From assembly GCF_000308755.1 (NCBI RefSeq), contig NZ_BAGF01000038.1, forward strand, positions 1-39,015: a DNA stretch of 39,015 bases, read 5' to 3'. The number at the start of each line of letters is the position of its first letter. The first letter of the stretch is position 1. Positions 25,906 to 33,788 of the stretch are shown here, in pieces. Under the pieces are notes generated by a model. The model made no database searches and was not told where the DNA came from. It saw nothing but the letters and a program-made list of their open reading frames with translations. Source of the stretch: Nocardia pneumoniae NBRC 100136 (lineage in GTDB: Bacteria > Actinomycetota > Actinomycetes > Mycobacteriales > Mycobacteriaceae). The translations under genes and the position numbers were made by a program.

Positions 25906-27261
25906 ATGACGGATAAGACTTTACGGGTGATCGGCGAGCTCATGGGTTCGGTGTTGCCGGCGGGTTCATTTGCTGCGCGTCGGAGGGGGTCGGCGGAGAA
26001 CCTGGTGATCGAGGTGGAGGGGGTGGGGCCGATCCGGTTGCCGGTGACGCCGGATCAGGCGCGGCGACTGTGCGAGGTCGCGCGGCCGGCGCGGTATGGA
26101 TTGCGCGAGCAGACGCTATTGGACGCGAACGTGCGCGACACGTGGGAGGTTCCGCCGGAGCGGGTAACGGTCGACGAGCGGCAGTGGCGCGAGACGTTGC
26201 TGCCCATGCTGGACATACTGCGGGCCGAGCTGGGTCTGGCGCCGGACTGCCAGTTGTCGGCGGAGCTGCATTCGATGCTGGTGTATGAGCCGGGACAATT
26301 CTTTCAGCGCCATCAGGATTCGGAGAAGGCCGACGGCATGATCGGCACGTTGGTGGTGACTCTGCCTTCGGCGTTCACCGGCGGGGAGTTGGTGATCGAG
26401 CAGCAGGGGACGAAGGTCACCGACCAGGGTTCGCCGCAGGAGCTGTCCTTCGTCGCGTTCTATGGCGACTGCGCGCATGAGGTGCTGCCGGTCACCGACG
26501 GTTTCCGGATCACGCTGACCTACAACCTGGTGGCGAAGGGGCGTACCGGCCCGGACGCCGCCGCTTTCGCCATGCATCCGTCGGTCGGGTTACTGGCCGA
26601 GCAGTTGCGCGCGCATTTCACCACACCGATGGAATTGTCGACGTGGCCATTGCACCGCGAGCCGGCGAAACGCCCCCCTCATCAACTCGTCTACCTGTTG
26701 GATCATCAGTATTCCCGGCACGGATTCGGGTGGGATCAGCTCAAGGGAGGCGATGCTTCCCGGGCTGGGCTGATGCTCGCGGCGGCCGACGTCGCGGGAT
26801 ACGACGCGTCGCTGGCGCTCGCGGAGGTCGAGGACTCCTACGAGGAGGACTACACCTCGTGGATGATGATCTATCGTCAGCGTTGGGAGCGCGTTGCGGA
26901 CGGGTGGAAATGCGTCGAAAGCGCTGATGTGGAGTTCGATGAAGACGGGGAAATGGTGGAGCCTGTGCCCGATGACCCGGCGAGCCTTCCGGTGCGCTCC
27001 AGCCTTCCTTTGGTCCCGGGATCGGAAGATGTCGGCGAGCTGCGCTGGTCGACTGTCACATTGACGTGGCTGATCGACCGGTCAGGGGCGGCCGGTGAGC
27101 CCGCTGTGCGGGAGGTACGGGATGAGGAGTTGTGTACGGGCGGATCGAAGTCGACGTTGGAGCCGTTCGCGTCGGAAATCGAGGGTTACATGGGCAATGA
27201 AGGAAACACCGCCAATTTCTGGTATAGGCGCGCGGCGATCATCATCCGGCCCCGTCAGTAG
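25906..27261 (+). CDS. 2-oxoglutarate/Fe(II)-dependent oxygenase, prolyl-4-hydroxylase-like
   Basis: A 451-residue protein with a double-stranded beta-helix oxygenase core. Iron ligands are H136 and D138 in MLVYEPGQFFQRHQDSEK and H191 in FYGDCAHEVLPVTDG. The 2-oxoglutarate-binding Arg is R201 in GFRITLTYNLVAKG. GTLVVTLPSAFTGGELVIEQ is the strand pattern between them. The C-terminal half (HQLVYLLDHQYSRHGFGWDQ, SWMMIYRQRWERVADGWKCV) is of unknown function. It ends at YMGNEGNTANFWYRRAAIII followed by RPRQ. In larger relatives that motif is followed by several hundred more residues, so this may be a short version or a truncated gene. ATG 25906 follows GGGAGAAG. It has no operon partner; the substrate is unknown. 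Confidence 0.85.
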   Translation: MTDKTLRVIGELMGSVLPAGSFAARRRGSAENLVIEVEGVGPIRLPVTPDQARRLCEVARPARYGLREQTLLDANVRDTWEVPPERVTVDERQWRETLLPMLDILRAELGLAPDCQLSAELHSMLVYEPGQFFQRHQDSEKADGMIGTLVVTLPSAFTGGELVIEQQGTKVTDQGSPQELSFVAFYGDCAHEVLPVTDGFRITLTYNLVAKGRTGPDAAAFAMHPSVGLLAEQLRAHFTTPMELSTWPLHREPAKRPPHQLVYLLDHQYSRHGFGWDQLKGGDASRAGLMLAAADVAGYDASLALAEVEDSYEEDYTSWMMIYRQRWERVADGWKCVESADVEFDEDGEMVEPVPDDPASLPVRSSLPLVPGSEDVGELRWSTVTLTWLIDRSGAAGEPAVREVRDEELCTGGSKSTLEPFASEIEGYMGNEGNTANFWYRRAAIIIRPRQ

Positions 27262-27375
27262 AACGGCCCGGCAAGCAATCCTCGGCGTCAACCTTCGACG
27301 CGGAACGACCTGTCAGCCACGGGCCGCCGAGTCGGCGGGGTTGCCTCTGCCGCTGTTTGATCGGGGCGAGTCAGG

Positions 27376-27750
27376 TCAGAAGTAGCGCTTGTGACGGCCG
27401 CAGCGATCGTCGGTGCTCGTATCCGGCCTGTCAGTGATTCGGATGCCACGCAGCGCCTGAACCGGACCGCAAAGTCGCCAGTCCATGCGCGAACTCCGCA
27501 GCGAGCCCGGACGGCGGCGGAGGTCCGGGACCGCGGAGGTGACCAGCAGAAGTTCCCGGATGCGCCGAAGCGCCGGCCACTGGGGCGAATCGGCCACGTC
27601 CTGGACATATGCGGCGACGAACGCATCACGAAATCCACTCTCCCCGAACGGGATACTGTCCACAGCAACTACAACCAGGTCCCATGCGGTCGGACCCGTT
27701 CCAGCGCCATGGAGGTCGGCGAGAACTGTAGAACCGTCGGCGCTATGAGG
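27376..27750 (-). pseudogene. Aminoglycoside phosphotransferase family, C-terminal fragment
   Basis: One frame reads STVLADLHGAGTGPTAWDLV, VVAVDSIPFGESGFRDAFVA, AYVQDVADSPQWPALRRIRE and LLLVTSAVPDLR. This matches the late part of APH-type kinases (LIDF-G---GP-EWDL...F---Y--DV---P--P-LR-IREL). The Mg-binding Asp position is kept, but the ATP-binding N-lobe and the catalytic HGD loop are absent, so it is not functional. Confidence 0.7.
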
Positions 27751-27777
27751 AGGTTGCCGGTGTGTGGGTGACGATTG

Positions 27778-27897
27778 TTAGCGAAGTTTCGGCCCACATG
27801 GCCCTCGGACTTCGGTTAGCAGCAACTTCAGCAGTTCCCACTGCTTATCGGCCAGAACCTGGTATCGATCGCCGATCGCGGTCGCCACGGACGACAT
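27778..27897 (-). pseudogene. IS5-family transposase N-terminal fragment
   Basis: A 39-residue ORF from ATG 27897: MSSVATAIGDRYQVLADKQW then ELLKLLLTEVRGPCGPKLR and stop. The (L)-D-QWELL--LLP--RG--GPK pattern is the start of IS5-type transposases. No catalytic domain follows. Confidence 0.65.
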
Positions 27898-27904
27898 GAT
27901 GCAC

Positions 27905-27930
27905 GATCGGCCCCGACCACGGGGCCGATC
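27905..27930. repeat. Perfect hairpin GATCGGCCCC / GGGGCCGATC
   Basis: Ten-base perfect arms with a GACCAC spacer, next to the IS5 fragment start. There is no T-run, so it is not a standard terminator. Confidence 0.6.
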
Positions 27931-28001
27931 GATTCACCTCATTGGAAGACGGAACCTAGTGCCAGTCGAACAACTCTTGCCGAACTGGCACATGCCCTGG
28001 C

Positions 28002-28036
28002 GTGCGAGTTCGCTTGGCGAACTGGCGAACTCGCAC
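28002..28036. repeat. Perfect 12-bp inverted repeat GTGCGAGTTCGC / GCGAACTCGCAC
   Basis: Arms at 28002-28013 and 28025-28036 with an 11-nt spacer that itself contains GGCGAACTG. It lies just beyond the 3' end of the carbonic-anhydrase-like fragment (minus strand). It could be a factor-dependent terminator or an operator. Confidence 0.6.
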
Positions 28037-28044
28037 CCGACCGG

Positions 28045-28278
28045 TCACGATGCCCGGGGTGCGGCCTGGTCGGTGATTTCGCTGATGCCGTCGGCGGTGA
28101 CCTCGAGCACGCAGGCGCTGGCGATGTCGAAGAACAGGCACGACACTGTCAGGCCGCGGTCGGCGACGGCTTGGCGGATCACCGGGTGGCGTTGCAGGAT
28201 CTCCATGCGCACGGCGACGTTGACCATGCTCAGCGGTGCGGCTTCGCCGTAGCCCGCGGCCGCCGCAGCCGCCGGCAT
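28045..28278 (-). pseudogene. Beta-carbonic-anhydrase-like C-terminal fragment
   Basis: About 77 residues: GYGEAAPLSMVNVAVRMEIL, QRHPVIRQAVADRGLTVSCL and FFDIASACVLEVTADGISEI. The NV---V--L--HPV---A-----L-V-G--FD---A-VLE pattern is the C-terminal part of beta-carbonic anhydrases. The zinc-binding CxDSR and HxxC regions are absent, so if the identification is right it is a remnant. Confidence 0.5.
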
Positions 28279-28373
28279 CGGGTGTCCGGCACGGGGTCGC
28301 GTGCCGGGGCGCAGGAAGACGGGATGGGATGGCGTTGGCCGGCCTCCTGCTTTCAGGCATCTCGTACTGATCG

Positions 28374-29261
28374 TCACGGTCGCGGTGGTGGCTGTAGCCC
28401 TGATTCCGGCCGCACAGCAGTAGTACGTCGCAATCCTCGCGGAAGTGCTTGCCCGGTAGCAGTTCGATCTGCGGCCGGACCTGGGTGGCCGTCTCGGCGG
28501 GGGCCGGACCCGGCGATGAGACCGAGCTCCTGCGCCGCCCGCAGGGCAGCGATGCGGTCGTGTACGCCGAGCTTGCGGTAGAGGTTCTCCGTGTGTTTGG
28601 TCGCGGTCGCGGATGCGATACCGAGTCGGGTCCCGATGGCGCGGGCAGTCAAGCCCTCGCACAGCAGTCCGAGTACAGCCATTTCGCGTAAGGTAAGCCG
28701 GTATTCGGTGGGATCACCCGGCCCGCGACGCCCGAACGCCGCCGTCTCGTGGGCCTCCACCGCATCCAGCAGCGAGCGGGCGAGGGTGGCGTATTCGAGG
28801 TCATGGCCGCTGAACCCGTGGCCGCTGCGGCTCATGATTACCCCGCGGATACGGCCCGGCCCTGCCGCCAACGGCAGCGCCAGCTGCCGGTCGATGCCGA
28901 TGGCGTCCTTGCCCGCACGATATGCCTCACCCTTCCACCAGCGATCGTCGGCGACCTCGTCCATGGTCAGCGGCATCGTGTCCCGGGTGCGGGCGTAGTG
29001 CCGGAGCAGGGGGTGGGATCGCATGTGGGCGTGGATGAGTGCGTCCAGCGGTGCCTCGTGCAACCAGTCCGGGGAGCCGGTGAGGGCGTGGCCGGTGCCC
29101 GCGTCCCAGTCGAGATCGATCAGCACCGCGAGATCGCACGGCAGGTCGACGGTGAGCCGCTCCATCAGTAGCGGCCAGACCCGCACAGGATTGCGTTCGG
29201 TGATGATCGCCAGGGCCAGGTCGTGGATCTTCTTGGCACTCGAGTCGGGTACCGGCTTCAC
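28374..29261 (-). CDS. LuxR-family transcriptional regulator
   Basis: A 295-residue protein from GTG 29261 (MKPVPDSSAKKIHDLALAII). The N-terminal half is a sensor-like domain (RVWPLLMERLTVDLPCDLAV; IDRQLALPLAAGPGRIRGVI) with no recognised ligand motif. The LuxR helix-turn-helix is at about 188-245: YRLTLREMAVLGLLCEGLTA, RAIGTRLGIASATATKHTEN, LYRKLGVHDRIAALRAAQEL. Family members usually end soon after this, whereas this one has a further 45 residues rich in Pro, Arg and Thr, possibly read-through after a lost stop. An 18-bp palindrome at 29314-29331 lies 53 bp upstream and could be its operator. Confidence 0.85.
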   Translation of the reverse strand: MKPVPDSSAKKIHDLALAIITERNPVRVWPLLMERLTVDLPCDLAVLIDLDWDAGTGHALTGSPDWLHEAPLDALIHAHMRSHPLLRHYARTRDTMPLTMDEVADDRWWKGEAYRAGKDAIGIDRQLALPLAAGPGRIRGVIMSRSGHGFSGHDLEYATLARSLLDAVEAHETAAFGRRGPGDPTEYRLTLREMAVLGLLCEGLTARAIGTRLGIASATATKHTENLYRKLGVHDRIAALRAAQELGLIAGSGPRRDGHPGPAADRTATGQALPRGLRRTTAVRPESGLQPPPRP

Positions 29262-29313
29262 TCACGTATTGTGCACCAACGCATTCCGTGTTCTGGCCGA
29301 AGTGAAGACCGCT

Positions 29314-29331
29314 ATACGAAGTTGTTCGTAT
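29314..29331. promoter_or_regulatory. Palindrome ATACGAA-GTTG-TTCGTAT
   Basis: Perfect 7-bp arms around a 4-nt spacer, between the divergent LuxR regulator and the secreted-protein leader. The size and symmetry fit an operator for a dimeric regulator (inference). Confidence 0.55.
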
Positions 29332-29454
29332 GGTTCGCCTACCGTGCTGGATCCTACTGTCGTTTCTGTACGAAAACAGCTGAGCTCGAGTCGATTCCAT
29401 CGAATCAGAGCTCGGCGGCAAAGAGGTCGCGGAGACCGGAAGAGGGGAAACGAC

Positions 29455-29589
29455 ATGCGACGCACGACAACGACGGCCAGGGTGGTCTTGGCCGCGGCTG
29501 CGCTCGTCTCGTCGATCACGGGGACGGCATCGGCGCAGGTGAGCGCCGACGTGGTCGGGCACCGGGGACGTACCGAAAGGAAGAAGTCA
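29455..29589 (+). other. Extra signal-peptide leader in frame upstream of a secreted protein
   Basis: ATG 29455, preceded by AGAGGGGAAA, starts MRRTTTTARVVLAAAALVSS and continues ITGTASAQVSADVV, a complete Sec-type signal peptide with an AxA-like site. The frame runs without a stop into the start of the next protein at 29590, which has its own signal peptide. Either this is the remnant of another exported protein fused in frame or the real start is here. Confidence 0.5.
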
Positions 29590-30105
29590 ATGCTCAACCG
29601 AAAAGCGCATCACGCAGCACGATGGGCCACCCTTGTCGTCGCCGCGACCGCGGCGTTGGGTCTGACAGCGACTCCCGCCAGTGCCGGGCAGATCCCAGAT
29701 TCCTGGTGGTCGAACACGGTACGGTTTTGGGAGACCACCGGCTTCAGCAACGACGGCGTCGAACTCGGACCCGGCGCCTACGATCTGCGAACCGTCACCA
29801 GGGACTGCGTAATCTTCTGCTGGAACGACTGGAACAACGTGCCGTCCTCCCTGCACGTCGCCCCGCACACCTGGCTGACCGTGTGGGAGAACGAGGACGG
29901 ACAAGGCGCCTGTGTGAGCTTCTGGGGCGGTGAGCCCTTCCAGCCCGGCGGAAATACGCCCGGCCGCGCCTGGGACAATCTCGGCAACATCGCTGCCGGC
30001 GACTCCTCAGGTAACTGGGCGAAACGAATCAGCTACGTGATGGTGACCTCGGTGTCCGCGTACCAAGAACGCCCGATGACGGCCTGCCCGGAGGCCGTCT
30101 GGTGA
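29590..30105 (+). CDS. Secreted protein, crystallin-like/inhibitor-like hypothetical
   Basis: 171 residues from ATG 29590 with AAAGGAAG upstream. Signal peptide MLNRKAHHAARWATLVVAAT, AALGLTATPASAG with cleavage after ASA. The mature part is Trp-rich (SWWSNTVRFWETTG, CWNDWNN, SFWGGEPFQPGGN) with paired Cys (CVIFC, one in GACVSF, one in MTACPEAVW). The GPGAYDL...CVSFWGGE pattern is loosely like small beta/gamma-crystallin or peptidase-inhibitor I36 domains, but I would not assign the family. Translation from 29455 in the same frame would add a second signal peptide. Confidence 0.7.
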   Translation: MLNRKAHHAARWATLVVAATAALGLTATPASAGQIPDSWWSNTVRFWETTGFSNDGVELGPGAYDLRTVTRDCVIFCWNDWNNVPSSLHVAPHTWLTVWENEDGQGACVSFWGGEPFQPGGNTPGRAWDNLGNIAAGDSSGNWAKRISYVMVTSVSAYQERPMTACPEAVW

Positions 30106-30202
30106 TTACGCGGGGCTCGGTGCGCCCATCGATGTAGGTCAGCTCTAACGACGGATCGTGACGTTGGAACACCTTCCAGCCCTACGGCACGGATCCCGTC
30201 AG

Positions 30203-30796
30203 CTACGACCGCGCGCAGAGACGAAGCTTCGATCTGACCGGGCTCGGGCAGCGCGTGTGGGCGTTCGTCCGTATACCAGGCGCACTCGATTCCACTGAGC
30301 CAGCCGTTCTCGACCCATAAGATGACCTCGCCGATCGGTGATCCGTTGCGGTCGGTGACCGCTCGCTGGCGAAGATCCCGTCCGTCGAACCGGATGCTTG
30401 CACCGCACCGGGCCGCACCGCCAGATCGACGCTAGGTGAACCGACACCCCACGTTGCGACGACCTGCGCATACGGCACCTGTGCGAGATACTCGGAGGCG
30501 CCGGGGGCGTTCGACGACAGCAGCTTGGTGACGACGCTGGTTGCCAGTTTGCGCTTCGGCACGAAGACTTGCTCCATTGCCTCTTTGTCGAGCCCGTAAT
30601 CCAGCGAGCTCTTCAGCTTGTCGCGCGCGATCCTGGCAATATCGGCGGTGCGCTGTGCGAGGAGGTCGGCGATACGCTGCAGTTCGGTGCGCCTGACTGC
30701 GAGGTCCTCGCCGGTTTCGGTGACTTTGTCGACGAATTTGGCCGCGCGTTTGGCGGCCGGCACGCGGTCGACATACTTCTTCGATACCACACCCAT
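30203..30796 (-). pseudogene. Frameshifted hypothetical protein gene
   Basis: The N-terminal part reads MGVVSKKYVDRVPAAKRAAK, LAVRRTELQRIADLLAQRTA, DIARIARDKLKSSLDYGLDK, KLATSVVTKLLSSNAPGASE and a segment VGSPSVDLAV. Around 30390-30440 the protein-like signal moves to another frame: RFDGRDLRQRAVTDRNGSPI, GEVILWVENGWLSGIECAWY, TDERPHALPEPG. The latter (G-P-GE-ILWVENG-LSG-E-AWYTDE--P-LP) resembles the C-terminal end of a common actinobacterial hypothetical family. The gene appears broken by one frameshift. Function unknown. It starts 20 bp from repeat copy 2. Confidence 0.6.
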
Positions 30797-30816
30797 TCGA
30801 CCGGTCGGACACGGCA

Positions 30817-30895
30817 GTCAGGGCACTTACGCCAAGGTCAGTACCTGTCGTCGACGAAGAGCGTGTGCGTAGTGGTCGACTCCCCCTCCGGACAC
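30817..30895. repeat. Dispersed 79-bp repeat, copy 2
   Basis: About 90 percent identical to copy 1 at 23515-23592 and ends ACTCCCCCTCCGGACAC. Further CCGGACAC octamers follow at 30959-30966 and 31011-31018. It sits between the broken hypothetical gene and a second recombinase relic. Confidence 0.85.
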
Positions 30896-30901
30896 TCAAT
30901 G

Positions 30902-30941
30902 ACACGGTTTCGCAGCAAATATGCCCCGGAACCGTGTTTTT
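30902..30941. terminator. Hairpin with T6 tail after repeat copy 2
   Basis: ACACGGTT (30902-30909) pairs with AACCGTGT (30930-30937), followed by TTTTTT. Position relative to the repeat is the same as the hairpin at 23596-23635, though its sequence is different. Confidence 0.6.
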
Positions 30942-31273
30942 TGGGTCTTTGACAGGGTCCGGACACAAAAGGTGATCCAGAAATGCGCAGGTTCGGTGTT
31001 ATTGACCCGCCCGGACACCTTCCTCGTGTCGGGGGTCGGTTGGGAGCGTGAGACGTGTGCCTTGGCTCAACGCAGAGCCGGCACCTATCGCGTGTGGCGA
31101 CGCGTCGAGGGCGTGCCGGAAAGCTGCGCGTATAGCTGGATGACCTGCGCAAAAGTCACCCAAGGTGGGTGCCTTAACGATCTTGACCCGCCCCTGTCAG
31201 GGTCGGATGATGACTGTCTGACAGCCGCGTCGCTCAGTGCCGAACTCGGGGGATTTCCAGGTTCGGCTGCTGA

Positions 31274-32089
31274 GCTGAACCGACGTGTTCAGCGCACTCG
31301 GCGCTGGAGCTTGCTGCCGGTAACCAACTTCGTTCCCGTGGTCGCGCCAATTCGCGTGACGGGCGCGGTGCCGCGGAGAATCTCGTCTCTGCCCTCCGGC
31401 ACCTCTACAAGCTCGCTGTGCGCGACGGACTCGTCGACCCATCCGCCAACCCGGCAACCGAGGCCACACTTCCGACCCGGCTTACCGGCACAGGCGACAT
31501 CCTGACCAACGAGCAGCTACTCGAAATCCGCCGCGTCGCGTCCACCACCGGCAACGACCCGGAGCTGGACGAGCTGATCGTCGTGCTGCATATCCCAACG
31601 ATCGCCGAGCGGCAGACTGTCAGCGACCTCACGCTCGACGACCTCGACCACGACAATTGCCTTGTACGGCTACGCAACCGGGGCGGCAGACTCTACTGGC
31701 ATCCTCTCTCGCCCCGTCTGATGGCCGCGCTGCGACAGCATGTCGCCCGCCGGGGAGGTGAAAACACCACCCATCGCCTGCTGCGCAAACGCAACGGCCG
31801 GCCGATCACCTACCGCCGCTACGACGCGCTCTGGGGCCGAATCCGCGAAACCCTCCCGTGGCCAGCGGAATTGGACGTCACGACCTATTCGATCACCGAA
31901 ACCGTGCGTGCCCACGTCAAACAGCTATTCGGTGAGAAGGTCGAGCGGGTCTACGCCGGGCACCACCGCGACGACGTAAGCTGTCCTCACCCACATCCGC
32001 GGTGACGTCATCGAGGCACTACTGACCATCACCGGTGAATCCCACCCACTCGCCCGCAACAAGCGACATCCAAGCTCGCGGCCGACATA
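31274..32089 (+). pseudogene. Tyrosine recombinase (integrase) relic 2
   Basis: Core-binding region: ALELAAGNQLRSRGRANSRD, GRGAAENLVSALRHLYKLAV, RDGLVDPSANPA. Catalytic region: LEIRRVASTTGNDPELDELI, LTLDDLDHDNCLVRLRNRGG, RLYWHPLSPRLMAALRQHVA, RLLRKRNGRPITYRRYDALW, LPWPAELDVTTYSITETVRA, HVKQLFGEKVERVYAGHHRD. The expected HWLRHT box is replaced by YSITET, so the catalytic Arg and His are lost. The region where the catalytic Tyr lies follows a frameshift near 31980 and reads VLTHIRGDVIEALLTITGES then HPLARN. It is a clear pseudogene of the same family as relic 1. Confidence 0.8.
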
Positions 32090-32131
32090 ACGAAGCCGGT
32101 ATGCGACCGCCGAGGATGACCCCGGGCCACG

Positions 32132-32386
32132 GGTCTGGTCGGCTGCCTCGCCCTGACCTTCACCCAGCCGCTGTCCTCGGTCCTCACCAGCGCGGCCGTC
32201 GTGGCCGCAGAATGCTTCCGCTACGGCCTTCGCCGCGTTCTTTCCCCCACCGGCCCGACGACGGGCGGAATGACCCAAAGCACTGAACGGAAAGATGGGA
32301 ACCCCGCTCGTGTTCGGCATCATTTCATTGATGACCCGCCTGACCACGACCGCCGCTACCTCAGGACCCGCAAATGGTGGTACTGA
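32132..32386 (+). pseudogene. Possible permease C-terminal fragment
   Basis: The frame opens with GLVGCLALTFTQPLSSVLTS then AAVVAAECFRYGLRR, resembling the last two membrane segments of an amino-acid permease, followed by unstructured sequence to a stop at 32386. Weak evidence. Confidence 0.3.
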
Positions 32387-32828
32387 TCCACTTCTATGTC
32401 GGCGCGATCTTCCTGTTCGAAGGCATCCAGCAATTCCTCTACCCCGACCGGCTCGGCACGGGCCGCTTCGACAAAATCGGAATCCCCGCGCCCGGCTTCG
32501 TCGCACCACTGGACGCTGTCTTCCAAATCGCCTGCGGCGCCTTGAGCTCGCCGGGCTACTCACCCGCGTCGCGGTCATCCTGATGATCGTGAACATGGCT
32601 GGCGCGCTGCTGATCACCAAACTGCCCATCATGTGGGGCGACGCACCGCTGTTCACCAAGGACTCCGGGTGGTGGGACTTCGTCCACGAATCCCGCACCG
32701 ACCTGGCAATGCTGTGCGGCAGCGTCTTCCTGCTCCTCGTCGGCGGCGGAGCGTGGTCATTAGACGCCCGCCTGCGCACCACCCACGACACCACCACCCA
32801 CGACACCACACAGCCGGTCACACACTGA
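32374..32828 (+). pseudogene. DoxX-family membrane protein gene with one frameshift
   Basis: First frame from ATG 32374: IHFYVGAIFLFEGIQQFLYP, DRLGTGRFDKIGIPAPGFVA, PLDAVFQIACGA. Near 32541 the reading moves by one base to LELAGLLTRVAVILMIVNMA, GALLITKLPIMWGDAPLF, WWDFVHESRTDLAMLCGSVF, LLLVGGGAWSLDARL. Joined, the two give a complete four-helix DoxX protein (redox/stress-related small membrane protein). A single missing base explains the break; a sequencing error or a recent mutation are both possible because the rest is well preserved. Confidence 0.8.
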
Positions 32829-33097
32829 CCGGTCACTACACACAGGGATGCTGAGGACGCAAATACCTCACCGCGCCTGCGTCGCCGGTGCGTGGAGGTC
32901 CTTGGAATGCCCGCCCGATTGGGTCGCGTGAGGTCGCAGCGGAGTGCTCCGCCGCGGCCGTCCTACTACGCCGGGGCGACTGGGGTAGGAAGCGCAGGCG
33001 GTGATCGGCGGTGAACACGCGCCGCGCGAAGCCAGGGCCACGACCACGGTGGTGGGCACCGAAGCCAGCGCCGACCGCGGCGCGGCCCGCACGTAGC

Positions 33098-33379
33098 CTA
33101 TTGGTTCGTGGTTTTGCGGGTCGTGCTGATCGTGGGCGAACGCAGGGTATCGAGCCGGTTGAGGTATTCGTCTCGGTCGATCTCGCCGCGGGCGAATCGT
33201 TCGGCCAGAACTTGTTCCGCGGTGGGGCGTTGTGGTCCCTGCGGCTGGCTGCGGTCGGTTTGTGTGGCGTATTTGACGAGCAAGACGAAGCCGGTGATCA
33301 GCGCTGCCCAGAACACCACCATCCCTATGCCCATCCAGGCGTATCCCCATCCGCTCATGTCGTGGTCGTACCAGAACAT
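33098..33379 (-). CDS. Small membrane protein with SHOCT domain
   Basis: About 93 residues: MFWYDHDMSGWGYAWMGIGM, one membrane segment (VVFWAALITGFVLLVKYA), then a cytoplasmic linker and a C-terminal SHOCT motif (TAEQVLAERFARGEIDRDEY, LNRLDTL), which is associated with oligomerisation. ATG 33379, GTG 33382 and ATG 33391 are possible starts. GAGGAG touches the ATG at 33391 without spacing, so a start at 33379-33382 is preferred. It is near the DoxX gene and heavy-metal ATPase, where such proteins often occur. Confidence 0.8.
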   Translation of the reverse strand: MFWYDHDMSGWGYAWMGIGMVVFWAALITGFVLLVKYATQTDRSQPQGPQRPTAEQVLAERFARGEIDRDEYLNRLDTLRSPTISTTRKTTNQ

Positions 33380-33391
33380 CACAATCGTCAT

Positions 33392-33788
33392 CTCCTCTGC
33401 ACACGTCGAGCGTGGAAAACGCCTCGATCCTGTTGCCGGTTCAGCGTGCGCCGCGATCTCATCGGCGCGATAGGGACAAACGCCCTGACTGGCGAGTGCT
33501 AATGGTCAACTTGTTTTGCCGTCCTGGGGCGAGCGTGGCGATCGGAGTTGACGACGGCCAGGGCCGTTCCTCGATGTCGATCCCTTTCCATCCCTTCGGA
33601 TGAGGGTTCTCCTGGCGGTAGGGACTTTGGACGCGCACGGGGATGCCTTTAGGGTCCAGCAAACGCGGACCTGAGCCCATAGTCATCCGGGGAAGATGGG
33701 CGCATCGTTGAGCGCGTAGTCGGTGAGGAAGGGGTACGAGCGGCCGTGGGGCTCGACCACCGCACCTGATCAACTGAGCGGAGCACCC
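33392..33788. other. Divergent intergenic stretch before the ABC exporter
   Basis: No gene recognised. A single GAGTGCTAA (33494-33502) equals half of a CIRCE element, but the partner half is missing. Confidence 0.4.

Noticed and set aside
29313..29324. TATACGAAGTT resembles part of a loxP arm
   Set aside because: The second loxP arm and spacer are absent; the sequence is better explained as a short palindrome.
33494..33502. GAGTGCTAA, half of a CIRCE (HrcA) operator
   Set aside because: The partner TTAGCACTC nine bases away is missing and no heat-shock gene follows.
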